Positions 8,104 through 16,705 are shown, counted from the stretch's first letter. The stretch is 64,000 nt of DNA from Bacteroidota bacterium (GCA_021779195.1 JAJYBB010000001.1:124001-188000); one strand, 5' to 3'. Notes: generated from the letters alone by a model not told the origin. Program-made: numbers and translations.

Positions 8104-9513
8104 TTATTTTTTGACGTACAAATCATGCAGTTCCTTTGCTTTTGCAATGCAACGTGGGTTTGAAATATCAATTAACAACGGATTTAATTTCGGAATTTGA
8201 ATCAACGTGCCTTCCGGAATCTTATCTGGGTCTGAAATATGATTCATATTGGCTTCGTAAATATATACCCAAAAATCTTTCGATCCATAATAACGTTTGG
8301 AAATTAAAGTCAATCGGTTACCTGAATGAATTCTTTCAGTGGCGATAAATTCTGTATAAACCCGAGGTTGATCAAATAATAATTGCAAACTATCTACGGA
8401 AACTTTCGATTTTTGAATATTATTTATCTTATGTACAATATGTTGCGATTTGACAGAAGAATGACTTTTAACTTTAGAAGTAGGTTTAAACCAATTCGTA
8501 ACGGTATTCAACATTGCAGTCATTGAAAAATTCGTCTTATTTGTAGCAAAGACAGTATAAGTTTGCTGTATTTCAGAATCTACCCAAAATTCAAAGCTGG
8601 AAAAAGCAAAATATGAACCAAAACCGCTTAAAAGTAAAATTAAAATAGTTGAAATTATTACCCGACGTAGGGTTTTTCTTCGCTTTAAAGGCATTACCCT
8701 GTTTGCAAATCGCTGAACTGGTACTTGCTCATCTGCTTTTGAGTGTTGAATCGATGAAATTTCCGGGTTTGAAGTTGAATCAATGCATTCTGGTTCTTGA
8801 ATTTTAGTACTTTCAACCGACTCAGAAATCATTTCATTTGAAAATGAATCAGTTGGAGAAATGAATGCATCGTTATCCGATTCATCAATCACAATCTCGA
8901 TGTCATTAATTGATGGTAATTCAGAAGTTTCATCCATATCGACAGGAGCAATACCCTCATCAGTTTCACTTTTTGAATCTGTATTGATTTTAGACCATTG
9001 AATTTCATCAACAATAATCAAATCATTAGTCAATTCCTGTTGCTCAATACTAGATTCGTTAAATGTTTGAGATGACGACATAGCTTGAATTTCTGAAAGC
9101 AGATTCTTAATCTCATCAGCCTGTTCAGTAAGCGTACGTAATGGATCTGATGGTTCATCCTCATTAAATAAAGCTTCAGATTCAGAAGATTCATCCATTA
9201 CCACTGCTTCTAAAAAAGCAAAAGGTTCATTGATCAATTCTTTAAAAGAAGATTCGGGCACAAAAGTTACTTTATTGTATCCATCAATGATAATTTCCTG
9301 ACCTGTATTGACATCTACACTTTTACGAGGTTCATTCCATTGAAGTTTAAAAGTGCCAAAATGCTGAATTTTAACATTATCTCCTGCTATTAAACTTTCC
9401 TCAATGGTCGAAATCAACATTTTCAAAAATTCATCAGCTGCACGCTTGCTAATCGACGCTTTTTGAGCAATCAGATCTATGATTTCCTGAGATGTGATTT
9501 TTTCTTTACTCAT
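8104..9513 (-). CDS. HU-like DNA-binding protein with a membrane span and a LysM-like domain
   Basis: A 469-residue three-part protein. Residues 1-105 are an HU/IHF-like domain (ITSQEIIDLIAQKASISKR and KIQHFGTFKL). Residues 106-275 are an acidic, Ser/Glu/Asp-rich linker. A basic patch (PLKRRKTLRR) precedes one hydrophobic span (IISTILILLLSGFGSYFAF, about 284-304). The C-terminal part carries a LysM-like domain at about 393-443 (RIHSGNRLTLISKRYYGS, ending EGTLIQIPKL). The orientation expected is HU inside and LysM outside, which would physically link DNA and peptidoglycan; that is inference. The ATG overlaps the stop of the upstream HU gene as ATGA, so the two are translationally coupled. Similar fusions occur in other Bacteroidales, but I know of no settled function. 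A nucleoid-anchoring role is one possibility, and a divergent HU fold that no longer binds DNA is another. Confidence 0.8.
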   Translation of the reverse strand: MSKEKITSQEIIDLIAQKASISKRAADEFLKMLISTIEESLIAGDNVKIQHFGTFKLQWNEPRKSVDVNTGQEIIIDGYNKVTFVPESSFKELINEPFAFLEAVVMDESSESEALFNEDEPSDPLRTLTEQADEIKNLLSEIQAMSSSQTFNESSIEQQELTNDLIIVDEIQWSKINTDSKSETDEGIAPVDMDETSELPSINDIEIVIDESDNDAFISPTDSFSNEMISESVESTKIQEPECIDSTSNPEISSIQHSKADEQVPVQRFANRVMPLKRRKTLRRVIISTILILLLSGFGSYFAFSSFEFWVDSEIQQTYTVFATNKTNFSMTAMLNTVTNWFKPTSKVKSHSSVKSQHIVHKINNIQKSKVSVDSLQLLFDQPRVYTEFIATERIHSGNRLTLISKRYYGSKDFWVYIYEANMNHISDPDKIPEGTLIQIPKLNPLLIDISNPRCIAKAKELHDLYVKK

Positions 9514-9797
9514 GATTGAATACTTTTTTTGAGTTTATCTTTCAGGAGATTGCTTTGTTTAAAATTTACGACAAGTTTTGGGGGAATCAAAGTTCGAACT
9601 TGACTTACGGGATGAACAGATATCCGTTCCACTTTTTTGCGAACTTCAAAATTACCAAAACCTTGAAATCCAATAGTTTTACCATTATTCAATTGATCGA
9701 TACAAGTTGAAACAGTTAATTCTAACAAATCGGCAACAAAAGATTTGGGAGCATTCATTTTAATTGCCAATGCTGTAATTAATTCCTTGTGATTCAT
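9510..9797 (-). CDS. HU-family DNA-binding protein
   Basis: A 95-residue stand-alone HU/IHF-type protein, the usual length for the family. It has the N-terminal helical part (MNHKELITALAIKMNAPKSF), the central GFGNFEVRKKVER motif of the beta arm region and the later NFKQSNLLKD helix. It should bind and bend DNA as a dimer and contribute to nucleoid structure. The stop codon overlaps the start of the HU-LysM gene by four bases (ATGA), so both proteins are likely made together. A heterodimer between this HU and the HU domain of its neighbour is a reasonable guess. It lies 56 nt downstream of rimO. Confidence 0.9.
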   Translation of the reverse strand: MNHKELITALAIKMNAPKSFVADLLELTVSTCIDQLNNGKTIGFQGFGNFEVRKKVERISVHPVSQVRTLIPPKLVVNFKQSNLLKDKLKKSIQS

Positions 9798-9853
9798 AAT
9801 TCTAAATTTAATTGAACTAAAAAAAAGATTTTAAATAAGCACAGAGAAAAAAA

Positions 9854-11158
9854 TCAAATTCCATATAAATCAAAATCGGTGGCATCAACAATTTTTGTTT
9901 GATAAAATTCACCAATTTTTAAATTTTTAATCGTAATTGGAATCAACACTTCTTGATCCACTTCGGGAGAATCAAATTCAGTTCTTCCCACATAAAAATT
10001 ATCTTCAATCCGATCAATTATCACTTTAAAATTCGTACCAATTTTAGATTGATTAATATCGTTAGAAATTACTTGTTGTATCTCCATAATTTCATCAACC
10101 CGTCGGCTTTTAACTTCATTAGGTATATGATCGGCATAATGAGTATAAGCAAAAGTACCTTCTTCGTTCGAAAATGCAAAGGCTCCCAAGCGTTCAAAAC
10201 GAATTTTTTGAATAAATTCCTTCAATTCGTCTACATCGGCTTCAGTTTCTTGGGGATGCCCAAGCAGCAAAGTAGTACGTAAATGAATGTTGGGCACTTC
10301 CGTTCTTATTCTGTCAATTAATTCATAAGTTTGCGATTTGGAAAAATTTCGTCGCATAATTTGCAACATATTATCACTGATATGCTGGAAAGCAATATCC
10401 AAGTAATTGCATACATTTTCGCGTTCACGGATTACCTTCAGCAAATCAAACGGGAATTGAGCCGGATAAGCATAATGTAAGCGCAACCATTCCACACCCT
10501 GAATATCCGAAAGTCGTTGGGTAAGTTCGGCTAATTTTTGTGTCTTATAGCGGTCTATCCCGTAATATGACAAATCCTGTGCAATCAGCTGAAACTCCTT
10601 AACTCCATTTGAAACAAGTCCTTTCACTTCATTTTCAATATCTTCTATTGAACGCGATCGATGCTTTCCTGTAATAATCGGTATGGCACAATAGGAACAG
10701 GTACGATTACATCCTTCCGAAATTTTGATATAAGCATAATGATTCGGTGTGGTCAAGGTGCGTTCTAATCGTAAATCGGCTCTAAACTCCTGCCCTATTT
10801 CTTTCAGAATATCGGTATAATTGAATTTACCATAAAACTTGTCAACTTCGGGAATTTCGATACTCAGTTCGTTGAGGTAACGTTGAGACAAACAACCCAT
10901 TACAAATAACTTACTAATTTTATTATGTTTGCGTAAATCGGCAAACCGTAAAATGGAATGGATACTTTCTTCCTTCGCATCTCCAATAAAACCGCAAGTA
11001 TTCACAATCACAATTTCACCATCAGGAATTTCGGCATCGTGTCGAACTTTATAACCTAATACTTCAAATTGTCGCATCAACTGCTCTGAATCAACCAAGT
11101 TTTTAGAACAGCCTAAGGTTACAACATCAACTGTTCCTTTAATATTTGAATTTTTCAA
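9854..11158 (-). CDS. rimO: RimO, ribosomal protein S12 methylthiotransferase
   Basis: A 434-residue radical SAM enzyme that adds a methylthio group to the conserved Asp of ribosomal protein S12. Domains in order: the N-terminal MTTase domain with an iron-sulfur cysteine set (VTLGCSKNLVDSEQ, then VNTCGFIG and VMGCLSQRY), the radical SAM domain with GCNRTCSYCAIP, and a C-terminal TRAM domain (about residues 370-434). The opening VTLGCSKNLVDSE is characteristic of RimO as opposed to MiaB. The gene is 55 nt downstream of ftsY and upstream of the two HU genes, all on the same strand, so it is likely part of the same transcript. Confidence 0.95.
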   Translation of the reverse strand: MKNSNIKGTVDVVTLGCSKNLVDSEQLMRQFEVLGYKVRHDAEIPDGEIVIVNTCGFIGDAKEESIHSILRFADLRKHNKISKLFVMGCLSQRYLNELSIEIPEVDKFYGKFNYTDILKEIGQEFRADLRLERTLTTPNHYAYIKISEGCNRTCSYCAIPIITGKHRSRSIEDIENEVKGLVSNGVKEFQLIAQDLSYYGIDRYKTQKLAELTQRLSDIQGVEWLRLHYAYPAQFPFDLLKVIRERENVCNYLDIAFQHISDNMLQIMRRNFSKSQTYELIDRIRTEVPNIHLRTTLLLGHPQETEADVDELKEFIQKIRFERLGAFAFSNEEGTFAYTHYADHIPNEVKSRRVDEIMEIQQVISNDINQSKIGTNFKVIIDRIEDNFYVGRTEFDSPEVDQEVLIPITIKNLKIGEFYQTKIVDATDFDLYGI

Positions 11159-11212
11159 TTTATTTACAATTAACGATAAATCAAGTTCATTATGCTCATT
11201 CTAAATTCGGAA

Positions 11213-12163
11213 TTATTCAAACAAAGTATCTACAAATTTATCTTTATCAAATACCTGTAAATCATCCATCCCTTCGCCCAAGCCGATATATTTAACCGGA
11301 ATTTTGAATTGATCGGAAATACCTATAACAACGCCACCTTTGGCCGTTCCATCAAGTTTAGTAACTGCAATGGATGTAACTTCTACAGCTTTTAAAAATT
11401 GTTTGGCTTGTTCAAAGGCATTTTGACCCGTTGATCCATCTAAAATCAACAACACTTCATGAGGGGCATCAGGCACCACTTTTCTCATAACATGTTGGAT
11501 TTTACTTAGTTCATTCATTAAATTAATTTTGTTATGTAAGCGCCCTGCGGTATCAATAATCACAACATCAGCATTTTTTGATTTAGCCGAAGCCACAGCA
11601 TCGTAAGCAACAGCTGCAGGATCAGCTCCCATTTTTTGTTTAATGACAGGCACGTCGGCACGTTCGCCCCAGATTACCAACTGATCGACAGCAGCTGCAC
11701 GAAATGTATCGGCTGCTCCTAAATACACACTTTTACCCGCTTGTTTATATTGATATGCCAACTTTCCAATTGTAGTTGTTTTTCCAACACCATTCACTCC
11801 TACAACCATAATAACATAAGGTTTTGCTGGAAGAGAAGCATCAAAACCAGAAGAAAATTGAACCGAATTTTCGGCAAGTAAACCGGAAATCTCTTCTTTT
11901 AAAATTTGATTTAATTCATTGGTGGTTGTATACTTATCCTGAGCCACACGAGTTTCAATTCGCTGAATAATACGAAGGGTGGTTTCAACTCCGACATCAG
12001 ATGAAATTAATACTTCCTCGAGGTTATCAAGCACCTCTTCGTCCACTTTCGATTTTCCAGCAATAGCCCGTGTTAATTTTGAAAAAACACTTTCTTTCGT
12101 TTTAGCTAAGCCATGTTCAAGTGTATCTTTTTTATTTTTACTGAAAATGTCAAAAATTCCCAT
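11213..12163 (-). CDS. ftsY: FtsY, signal recognition particle receptor GTPase
   Basis: The start chosen is the ATG at 12163 (MGIFDIFSKNKKD), the typical short N-terminus of Bacteroidota FtsY, giving 316 residues; an in-frame ATG at 12217 would add an atypical 18-residue extension. The SRP GTPase motifs are present: G1 in VVGVNGVGKTTT, DTFRAAAVDQL, G3 DTAGRLHNK and G4 TKLDGTAKGG. There is no long acidic A domain, so membrane contact would depend on the short N-terminal amphipathic part. It receives the SRP-ribosome complex at the inner membrane. The upstream hairpin at 12264-12297 ends the ribosomal protein transcript, and a separate promoter is likely. Confidence 0.95.
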   Translation of the reverse strand: MGIFDIFSKNKKDTLEHGLAKTKESVFSKLTRAIAGKSKVDEEVLDNLEEVLISSDVGVETTLRIIQRIETRVAQDKYTTTNELNQILKEEISGLLAENSVQFSSGFDASLPAKPYVIMVVGVNGVGKTTTIGKLAYQYKQAGKSVYLGAADTFRAAAVDQLVIWGERADVPVIKQKMGADPAAVAYDAVASAKSKNADVVIIDTAGRLHNKINLMNELSKIQHVMRKVVPDAPHEVLLILDGSTGQNAFEQAKQFLKAVEVTSIAVTKLDGTAKGGVVIGISDQFKIPVKYIGLGEGMDDLQVFDKDKFVDTLFE

Positions 12164-12229
12164 ATATAACAATTTTAAAATGAATTGTCTCTGATCCAAT
12201 AAAAAATTATCAATCAAAAATACAACCTA

Positions 12230-12263
12230 CAAAATTAAGGATTTTTTCTGAGCTAATCGCAAA
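12230..12263 (-). promoter_or_regulatory. Putative ftsY promoter
   Basis: The minus strand has TAATTTTG at 12230-12237 (fit to TAnnTTTG) and TTTG at 12260-12263, with 22 nt between them. It sits right behind the terminator of the rpmB-rpmG-DUF4295 transcript and about 67 nt ahead of the preferred ftsY ATG. A second -7-like TATTTTTG lies at 12215-12222. Confidence 0.5.
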
Positions 12264-12297
12264 AAAAACCTCTCATTTGAAAGAATGAGAGGTTTTT
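12264..12297 (-). terminator. Terminator of the rpmB-rpmG-DUF4295 operon
   Basis: Arms at 12264-12277 and 12284-12297 form a perfect 14-bp stem around a 6-nt loop. On the minus strand the stem is followed by a run of eight T. It lies 28 nt beyond the stop of the DUF4295 gene. Confidence 0.9.
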
Positions 12298-12324
12298 AAA
12301 ATATATAAAACAATAAAAGGTCAA

Positions 12325-12477
12325 TTACTTTGTAAAATAATCTTTTACTTTTTCGTTAATTACCATTTCTTCCTGGAAGATATAAGCTCCGGTTTTAGGT
12401 GATTTTACCATTTTGATAACCTTTGCAAAAGCTCGACCTTCACCTTTTTGCAACGATGCAACCGCTTTCTTTGCCAT
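12325..12477 (-). CDS. DUF4295 small protein
   Basis: A 50-residue basic protein, MAKKAVASLQKGEGRAF at the start and the conserved core KVIKMVKSPKTGAYIF, ending DYFTK. This matches the DUF4295 family, which in Bacteroidota regularly follows rpmB and rpmG. The function is unknown, but the size, charge and constant location beside L28 and L33 suggest a ribosome-associated protein; that is inference. It starts 10 nt after the rpmG stop and is followed by a strong terminator. Confidence 0.9.
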   Translation of the reverse strand: MAKKAVASLQKGEGRAFAKVIKMVKSPKTGAYIFQEEMVINEKVKDYFTK

Positions 12478-12487
12478 GATTCAGATA

Positions 12488-12676
12488 TTATTTGATTTCT
12501 TTATGAACTGTAACTCGTTTTAATATGGGGTTGTATTTTTTCAACTCCATCCTTCCCGGGGTGTTTTTCCTGTTTTTAACAGTAATATACCTTGACGTTC
12601 CGGGCATTCCGCTTTCCTTATGCTCTGTGCATTCCAAAATTACTTGGACTCTTGCTTCTTTCGACTTTTTGGCCAT
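12488..12676 (-). CDS. rpmG: Ribosomal protein L33
   Basis: A 62-residue L33 of the large ribosomal subunit. It begins [19 protein letters not shown] and carries the family pattern [20 protein letters not shown]. It has Cys only at the ECTEH position and lacks the paired CxxC zinc motifs, so it appears to be a zinc-independent type. It lies between rpmB (16 nt upstream) and the DUF4295 gene (10 nt downstream). Confidence 0.95.
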   Translation of the reverse strand: MAKKSKEARVQVILECTEHKESGMPGTSRYITVKNRKNTPGRMELKKYNPILKRVTVHKEIK

Positions 12677-12692
12677 GACAATTCTCTCTTAA

Positions 12693-12932
12693 TTATGCGA
12701 ATAAATACCCTTTTTCTGATGCTTTTTTAATGGCAGCATCTAATCCAATTTTATTAACGGTACGTAATCCGGCAGCTGATATATTCAAACTAATCCACAT
12801 ATCTTGCTCTACCCAATAGAATTTTTTTGTAAACAAGTTCACATCAAACGTGCGTTTTGTACGGCGTTTTGAGTGCGAAACATTGTTTCCGCCCATTGCT
12901 TTTTTACCGGTGATCTGACAAATTTTTGACAT
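12693..12932 (-). CDS. rpmB: Ribosomal protein L28
   Basis: A 79-residue L28. The start chosen is the ATG at 12932 ([21 protein letters not shown]), the standard family opening; an ATG 12 codons upstream would add an unlikely extension. The core [19 protein letters not shown] is typical. It is the first gene of a three-gene ribosomal transcript with a well-formed promoter about 50 nt upstream. Confidence 0.95.
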   Translation of the reverse strand: MSKICQITGKKAMGGNNVSHSKRRTKRTFDVNLFTKKFYWVEQDMWISLNISAAGLRTVNKIGLDAAIKKASEKGYLFA

Positions 12933-12978
12933 TTCTATATCTTTTAGTTGTTTACAATTTTTTCTCAAAAACAGTGTG

Positions 12979-13009
12979 CAAAAGTAAACCTTTTTTTTGG
13001 GCTATGCAA
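12979..13009 (-). promoter_or_regulatory. Promoter of rpmB-rpmG-DUF4295
   Basis: The minus strand has TACTTTTG at 12979-12986, a full match to TAnnTTTG, and TTG at 13007-13009 with 20 nt between them. This is the best-spaced Bacteroidota sigma-ABfr type promoter in the window, as expected for a ribosomal protein operon. Confidence 0.75.
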
Positions 13010-13090
13010 GGTTTTCGGCTTAAATTTTTATATTAATTGGCGAAAGCGTATTTATATATAGCCATATATCTGTTTATCAATTATTTAAAG

Positions 13091-14341
13091 CTATAATAAT
13101 TCTTTCAACATTACTAATGCAGCTTGGGTAGCACGATTAATATTTTGATCGCGTAAGGCACCAAATCTGAACTCACGGGTAATTGATCTTTGAGTTGAAC
13201 ACACAGAAATCCAAACTAATCCTACAGGTTTTTCAGAAGTTCCTCCGGTTGGCCCTGCAATTCCTGAAGTTGCTACCGCAATATCAGTTTTGAGCAACTT
13301 ACGTACTCCATTTGCCATTTGCTCAACGACCGTTTGACTCACAGCACCAAACTTTTGTATATCATCAAAAGATACAGCAAGAAGGTTCGTTTTAACGTCA
13401 TTGGCATAAGCTACAACTGAACCTTTAAAATAGTTGGATGCTCCTGCAACTGAAGTTAATAAATGTGCTATATTTCCTCCGGTGCAACTTTCAGCAGTAG
13501 AAATAGAATATCCTTTGACACTTAGTAAATATCCAATTAATTCTTCCAAAGGTTTATCTTCAAAAGCAATAATTGCATCCCCTAAAATTGCACTTAACAA
13601 ATCAATTTGTTGATTCATCACAAATTCCAGCTCCAATAAATTATCAGAGATACCACTTAAACGCAATTTAACTATGCCTGAGTTTGGCAAATAAGCCAAA
13701 TGAATATGTTCAGGCAATTGATTTTCCCAATCGGCAATTTTGATAGCCAAAGCCGACTCGCCAAAACCATAAACCTGAACTGTTTTATGTAAGATTGACG
13801 GCGTTCGAAAATAATCATGTAACCTCGAAATAATTTCAGTGGTCATAGCATGTTTCATTTCATAAGGAACTCCAGGCATAGAAACAATAATTTTACCATT
13901 TTTCTCAAACCATGTTATCGGGGCTGTTCCGACAATATTTTGGATCACGGTACAATTTTCGGGTACCATGGCTTGTGCACGGGTTAAGTCATTGATAATA
14001 AAATAAGGTCGTGTAGAAAATAATGTCTCAATATTTTTTAATACCGATTCATTGAACACCAATTGCGTTTCAAAATACTCACACAATGTTTGTTTGGTAA
14101 TATCATCATTAGTCGGTCCGATACCGCCTGTAAAAAGAACTATATCAGCTCGATTTAAAGCCAATTCAAGCGATTCAAGAATATGATCTTTGCGATCATG
14201 AACAGAAGTGATCTGAGCCAATTCAAAACCTGCATGATTTAATACACCTGCCATCCATGCCGAATTTGTGTCGACAATCTGACCAATCAGAATTTCATCA
14301 CCAATAGTAATAATTTCTACTTGTATAACCTTTGTGTTCAT
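13091..14341 (-). CDS. cinA: CinA-family protein (nicotinamide-nucleotide amidase type)
   Basis: A 416-residue two-domain CinA. The N-terminal MoCF/molybdopterin-binding-like domain is seen in EIITIGDEILIGQIVDTNS, LFTGGIGPTNDDITKQ and VSMPGVPYEMKHAM. The C-terminal CinA domain carries TAESCTGGNIAHLLTSVAG and VATSGIAGPTGG, the region responsible for nicotinamide mononucleotide deamidation in characterised members. The full-length form probably recycles pyridine nucleotides (NMN deamidation and ADP-ribose pyrophosphatase activity). Competence-related use is not implied. It lies 70 nt downstream of the DUF3109 gene on the same strand. Confidence 0.92.
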   Translation of the reverse strand: MNTKVIQVEIITIGDEILIGQIVDTNSAWMAGVLNHAGFELAQITSVHDRKDHILESLELALNRADIVLFTGGIGPTNDDITKQTLCEYFETQLVFNESVLKNIETLFSTRPYFIINDLTRAQAMVPENCTVIQNIVGTAPITWFEKNGKIIVSMPGVPYEMKHAMTTEIISRLHDYFRTPSILHKTVQVYGFGESALAIKIADWENQLPEHIHLAYLPNSGIVKLRLSGISDNLLELEFVMNQQIDLLSAILGDAIIAFEDKPLEELIGYLLSVKGYSISTAESCTGGNIAHLLTSVAGASNYFKGSVVAYANDVKTNLLAVSFDDIQKFGAVSQTVVEQMANGVRKLLKTDIAVATSGIAGPTGGTSEKPVGLVWISVCSTQRSITREFRFGALRDQNINRATQAALVMLKELL

Positions 14342-14411
14342 CTATTTCGATATATTTTAAATTGATTATCAATCAAATAATATGCTTCAAAAATACTTCA
14401 ATCAATTCAAA

Positions 14412-14984
14412 TTAACGCTTCAAAAGCTCACCTGCAGCGATTTCAAGCTGTTGATACCATTGTTCACCAAATTTACGAATGAGTGGCTCTTTTAAAAATA
14501 TATATACAGGAACTTTGAGCGATTTACCTAATCCACAAGCACTTTTACAAATGCTCCATCGATGATAGTTAACGGCTGTAAACGAATTGAATTTTTGGAG
14601 TCGAATAGGATATAAATGGCAAGAAATAGGTTTATTAAAATCGATTTTACCTTCACGATAAGCCTTCTCAATCGCACATTTACAGATACCATTCTCATCA
14701 AAGAATGTAAAAACACATTCAGCTCCATCCACAATCGAAGTTACCGGCTCGTTATCATCATCAATATAAGAAACGCCTTGCTGAAGAATCAAAGCCTTAG
14801 ATTTATCTGATAAATCATCCCAAATTAGTGGTAATAAATCATTTATAATTTTAACTTCAGCTTCATCAAGAGGTGCTCCTGCATCACCTTCGATACAACA
14901 GGCACCACGACAAATTGTTAAATCACATACAAATTGTTCACTTAACAAATCAAGACTAATGATCGTTTCATCTATTTGCAACAT
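14412..14984 (-). CDS. DUF3109 cysteine-rich protein
   Basis: A 190-residue cytoplasmic protein starting at the ATG at 14984 (MLQIDETIISLDLLSEQF). A longer frame reaches 15068 but runs through the terminator of secG, so the shorter start is preferred. Conserved Cys groups are visible: CDLTICRGACCIEGDAGAPL, CVFTFFDENGICKCAIEKA, ISCHLYPIR and CKSACGLG. This pattern matches DUF3109, related to the YkgJ-type zinc or iron-sulfur binding proteins. Metal binding is a reasonable expectation; the reaction, if any, is unknown. It precedes cinA on the same strand. Confidence 0.85.
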   Translation of the reverse strand: MLQIDETIISLDLLSEQFVCDLTICRGACCIEGDAGAPLDEAEVKIINDLLPLIWDDLSDKSKALILQQGVSYIDDDNEPVTSIVDGAECVFTFFDENGICKCAIEKAYREGKIDFNKPISCHLYPIRLQKFNSFTAVNYHRWSICKSACGLGKSLKVPVYIFLKEPLIRKFGEQWYQQLEIAAGELLKR

Positions 14985-15035
14985 ATCATTTTTTTTATAC
15001 TCAATAAAAGAATGAAAGAAATTAAAATAAAACAA

Positions 15036-15065
15036 AAGCGTATCAAAAAATACTTTGACACGCTT
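15036..15065 (-). terminator. Terminator after secG
   Basis: Arms at 15036-15047 and 15054-15065 pair over 12 positions with one mismatch around a 6-nt loop, followed on the minus strand by a T-rich tract. It is 25 nt beyond the secG stop and ends the sigma-54 activator/lptE/secG transcript. Confidence 0.8.
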
Positions 15066-15089
15066 CAAAAAGTATAAATCTGAATGTAT

Positions 15090-15458
15090 TTATTTTTTTA
15101 CTGGTGCAACAGGTTTTGATGCATTCTTGGTAGCCTCCGGAGTTTCACCAAAATTTGGAGCAACGACTCCTGGTTCGGTTTGCTTGGCATGTTGATATTG
15201 TTGTTTAATTTCAGAATCATAACTTGCAGTTGGTTTAGTTGAACGAACCGCAACAGATGCAACTGATAGTACAACGATTCCAATTACTAAGCCCCATGTC
15301 ATTTTTTCGACAAAATCTGTAGTTTTTCGAACTCCCATAATCTGATTTGAAGATGAAAATCCGGCAGCCAAACCACCACCTTTCGAGTTTTGAACTAATA
15401 CGAAAAGTGTTAATAATATCGAAAGAAGAACGATTAATACAATAATTGCAACGTACAT
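15090..15458 (-). CDS. secG: SecG, preprotein translocase subunit
   Basis: A 122-residue SecG with two membrane spans (VAIIVLIVLLSILLTLFVLV and MTWGLVIGIVVLSVASVAV) flanking the conserved loop QNSKGGGLAAGFSSSNQIMG. It is an auxiliary subunit of SecYEG that assists protein export. The C-terminal tail of about 40 residues is Ala/Pro/Lys-rich and longer than in Escherichia coli, as is usual in Bacteroidota. It lies 7 nt downstream of the helical-repeat gene and ends the operon. Confidence 0.95.
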   Translation of the reverse strand: MYVAIIVLIVLLSILLTLFVLVQNSKGGGLAAGFSSSNQIMGVRKTTDFVEKMTWGLVIGIVVLSVASVAVRSTKPTASYDSEIKQQYQHAKQTEPGVVAPNFGETPEATKNASKPVAPVKK

Positions 15459-15465
15459 AATAAAT

Positions 15466-16146
15466 TTATTTTTTTGTAATTGAGATCACTTTTTCCAAAA
15501 ATCGAATTTGGTCTGCAAAGTAAACACTTTTTTTCGGATTATTCAAATTTAATTCCTTCAAAATTTCAATCGCTTCCGTGTATTTATGTTGTTTGATAAA
15601 GATTTTAACGTTCGATTCATCTTTATCTTTTACATTATTAAAAACATCTGCTTTAATTTGAGGTAAACTCTTCTCATCAATCTCTTCAGAATCAACAATC
15701 ATTGTGCCGGCAGAAATTGAAGACACCAACTTTGCTGGCTTATGTTGTTGCGATCCAACAACCATGGTTCGAGCCGATTTCAATCGTTCTGCAAGCAGTT
15801 GTAAAGACTGGCGTGTGTCGCTACCTTGCTTTTCGATTCGCTCAATTAATTCAAAATAATCACCTGACGTTTTTCCTGTTGATTCACGTCGATACGGCTC
15901 AGTGGCAAGTTTTTGTTCGGGGAAAATGTAATAATATAATTTTTTACGATTTGTTGAATAGGTTGCTGCTAACTTTAAATCGGCTTCAAATCTTATATTA
16001 TTACTTAAATATAATGTCTTGATGAATAAAATACGGGCTTGAATAAAATAGGGATATTGGACTAAAATCTCTCTCAAATCATACAAATGTTCTTCTCTGA
16101 CAGTTTCAGGTTGCTGAATAAGCGATATGAATGTATCGTAGGTCAT
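15466..16146 (-). CDS. Conserved Bacteroidota protein with a C-terminal TPR-like segment
   Basis: A 226-residue soluble protein with no signal peptide. The N-terminal part (VREEHLYDLREILVQYPYF and ARILFIKTLYLSNNIRFE) is helical and resembles the proteins that regularly sit between lptE and secG in Bacteroidota. The C-terminal part (IKQHKYTEAIEILKELN, NNPKKSVYFADQIRFLEK) looks like one TPR hairpin. No catalytic motif is visible. The position in a conserved operon with lptE and secG suggests an envelope-related scaffold, but this is inference only. Confidence 0.75.
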   Translation of the reverse strand: MTYDTFISLIQQPETVREEHLYDLREILVQYPYFIQARILFIKTLYLSNNIRFEADLKLAATYSTNRKKLYYYIFPEQKLATEPYRRESTGKTSGDYFELIERIEKQGSDTRQSLQLLAERLKSARTMVVGSQQHKPAKLVSSISAGTMIVDSEEIDEKSLPQIKADVFNNVKDKDESNVKIFIKQHKYTEAIEILKELNLNNPKKSVYFADQIRFLEKVISITKK

Positions 16147-16177
16147 TGGAGAACAGAATATTAGATTTATACAAGAG

Positions 16178-16705
16178 TTACCATTTTGCTACCGTATCAT
16201 TATATATTTGGTCGGTAATTTCGGCTACCATTACTTTCATTAAATCATCTTGAACATCCGTCAACATTTTGCTACTATCAAAAGTCTGAAAAGCAGAATA
16301 TTTACGTTCGAAATCATCATCGGGATTTTTATTGTTTGTAAATCTTACATTTACAGTCAATGTTAATTTTGTTTGAGATGCATACGAATCTGCGCTAATT
16401 GCCATTGGGGTTAATTGATAACCTATTATTTCACCTTCAAGATTTAAGTCACCTCCTCTTTTAAGAAGTTGTAACCGTGTTTGTTTGGAATAGGTATCAC
16501 GAAGCGTTTCTGAAAAATACTGGGATAATGGAGGATAGATTAATTCAGCAGTATTCGGAAAGTCGGCTATGGCAATAGTTTTAGTTTTACTATAATCAAT
16601 GGATGCACCATTTAATTTATAACTAATTGTACATGACGAGAAAGAAAATAAAAAAACAATTGCATATAACAATTTACTAAAATACATCCGTTTATTCAAT
16701 TCCAT
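16178..16705 (-). CDS. lptE: LptE-family LPS assembly lipoprotein
   Basis: A 175-residue lipoprotein with lipobox FSFSSC and a conserved LptE-like body (KTIAIADFPNTAELIYPPLS, RDTYSKQTRLQLLKRGGDL, QLTPMAISADSYASQTKLTL). LptE plugs the LptD barrel that delivers lipopolysaccharide to the outer leaflet. The first ATG overlaps the end of the sigma-54 activator gene by 14 nt; a second ATG six codons later (16687) would leave a 4-nt gap and is equally plausible. The tight packing implies translational coupling with the regulator. Confidence 0.88.
   Translation of the reverse strand: MELNKRMYFSKLLYAIVFLFSFSSCTISYKLNGASIDYSKTKTIAIADFPNTAELIYPPLSQYFSETLRDTYSKQTRLQLLKRGGDLNLEGEIIGYQLTPMAISADSYASQTKLTLTVNVRFTNNKNPDDDFERKYSAFQTFDSSKMLTDVQDDLMKVMVAEITDQIYNDTVAKW

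Noticed and set aside
14985-15068. A longer N-terminus for the DUF3109 protein
   Set aside because: It would overlap the secG terminator hairpin and adds hydrophobic sequence not seen at the family start.
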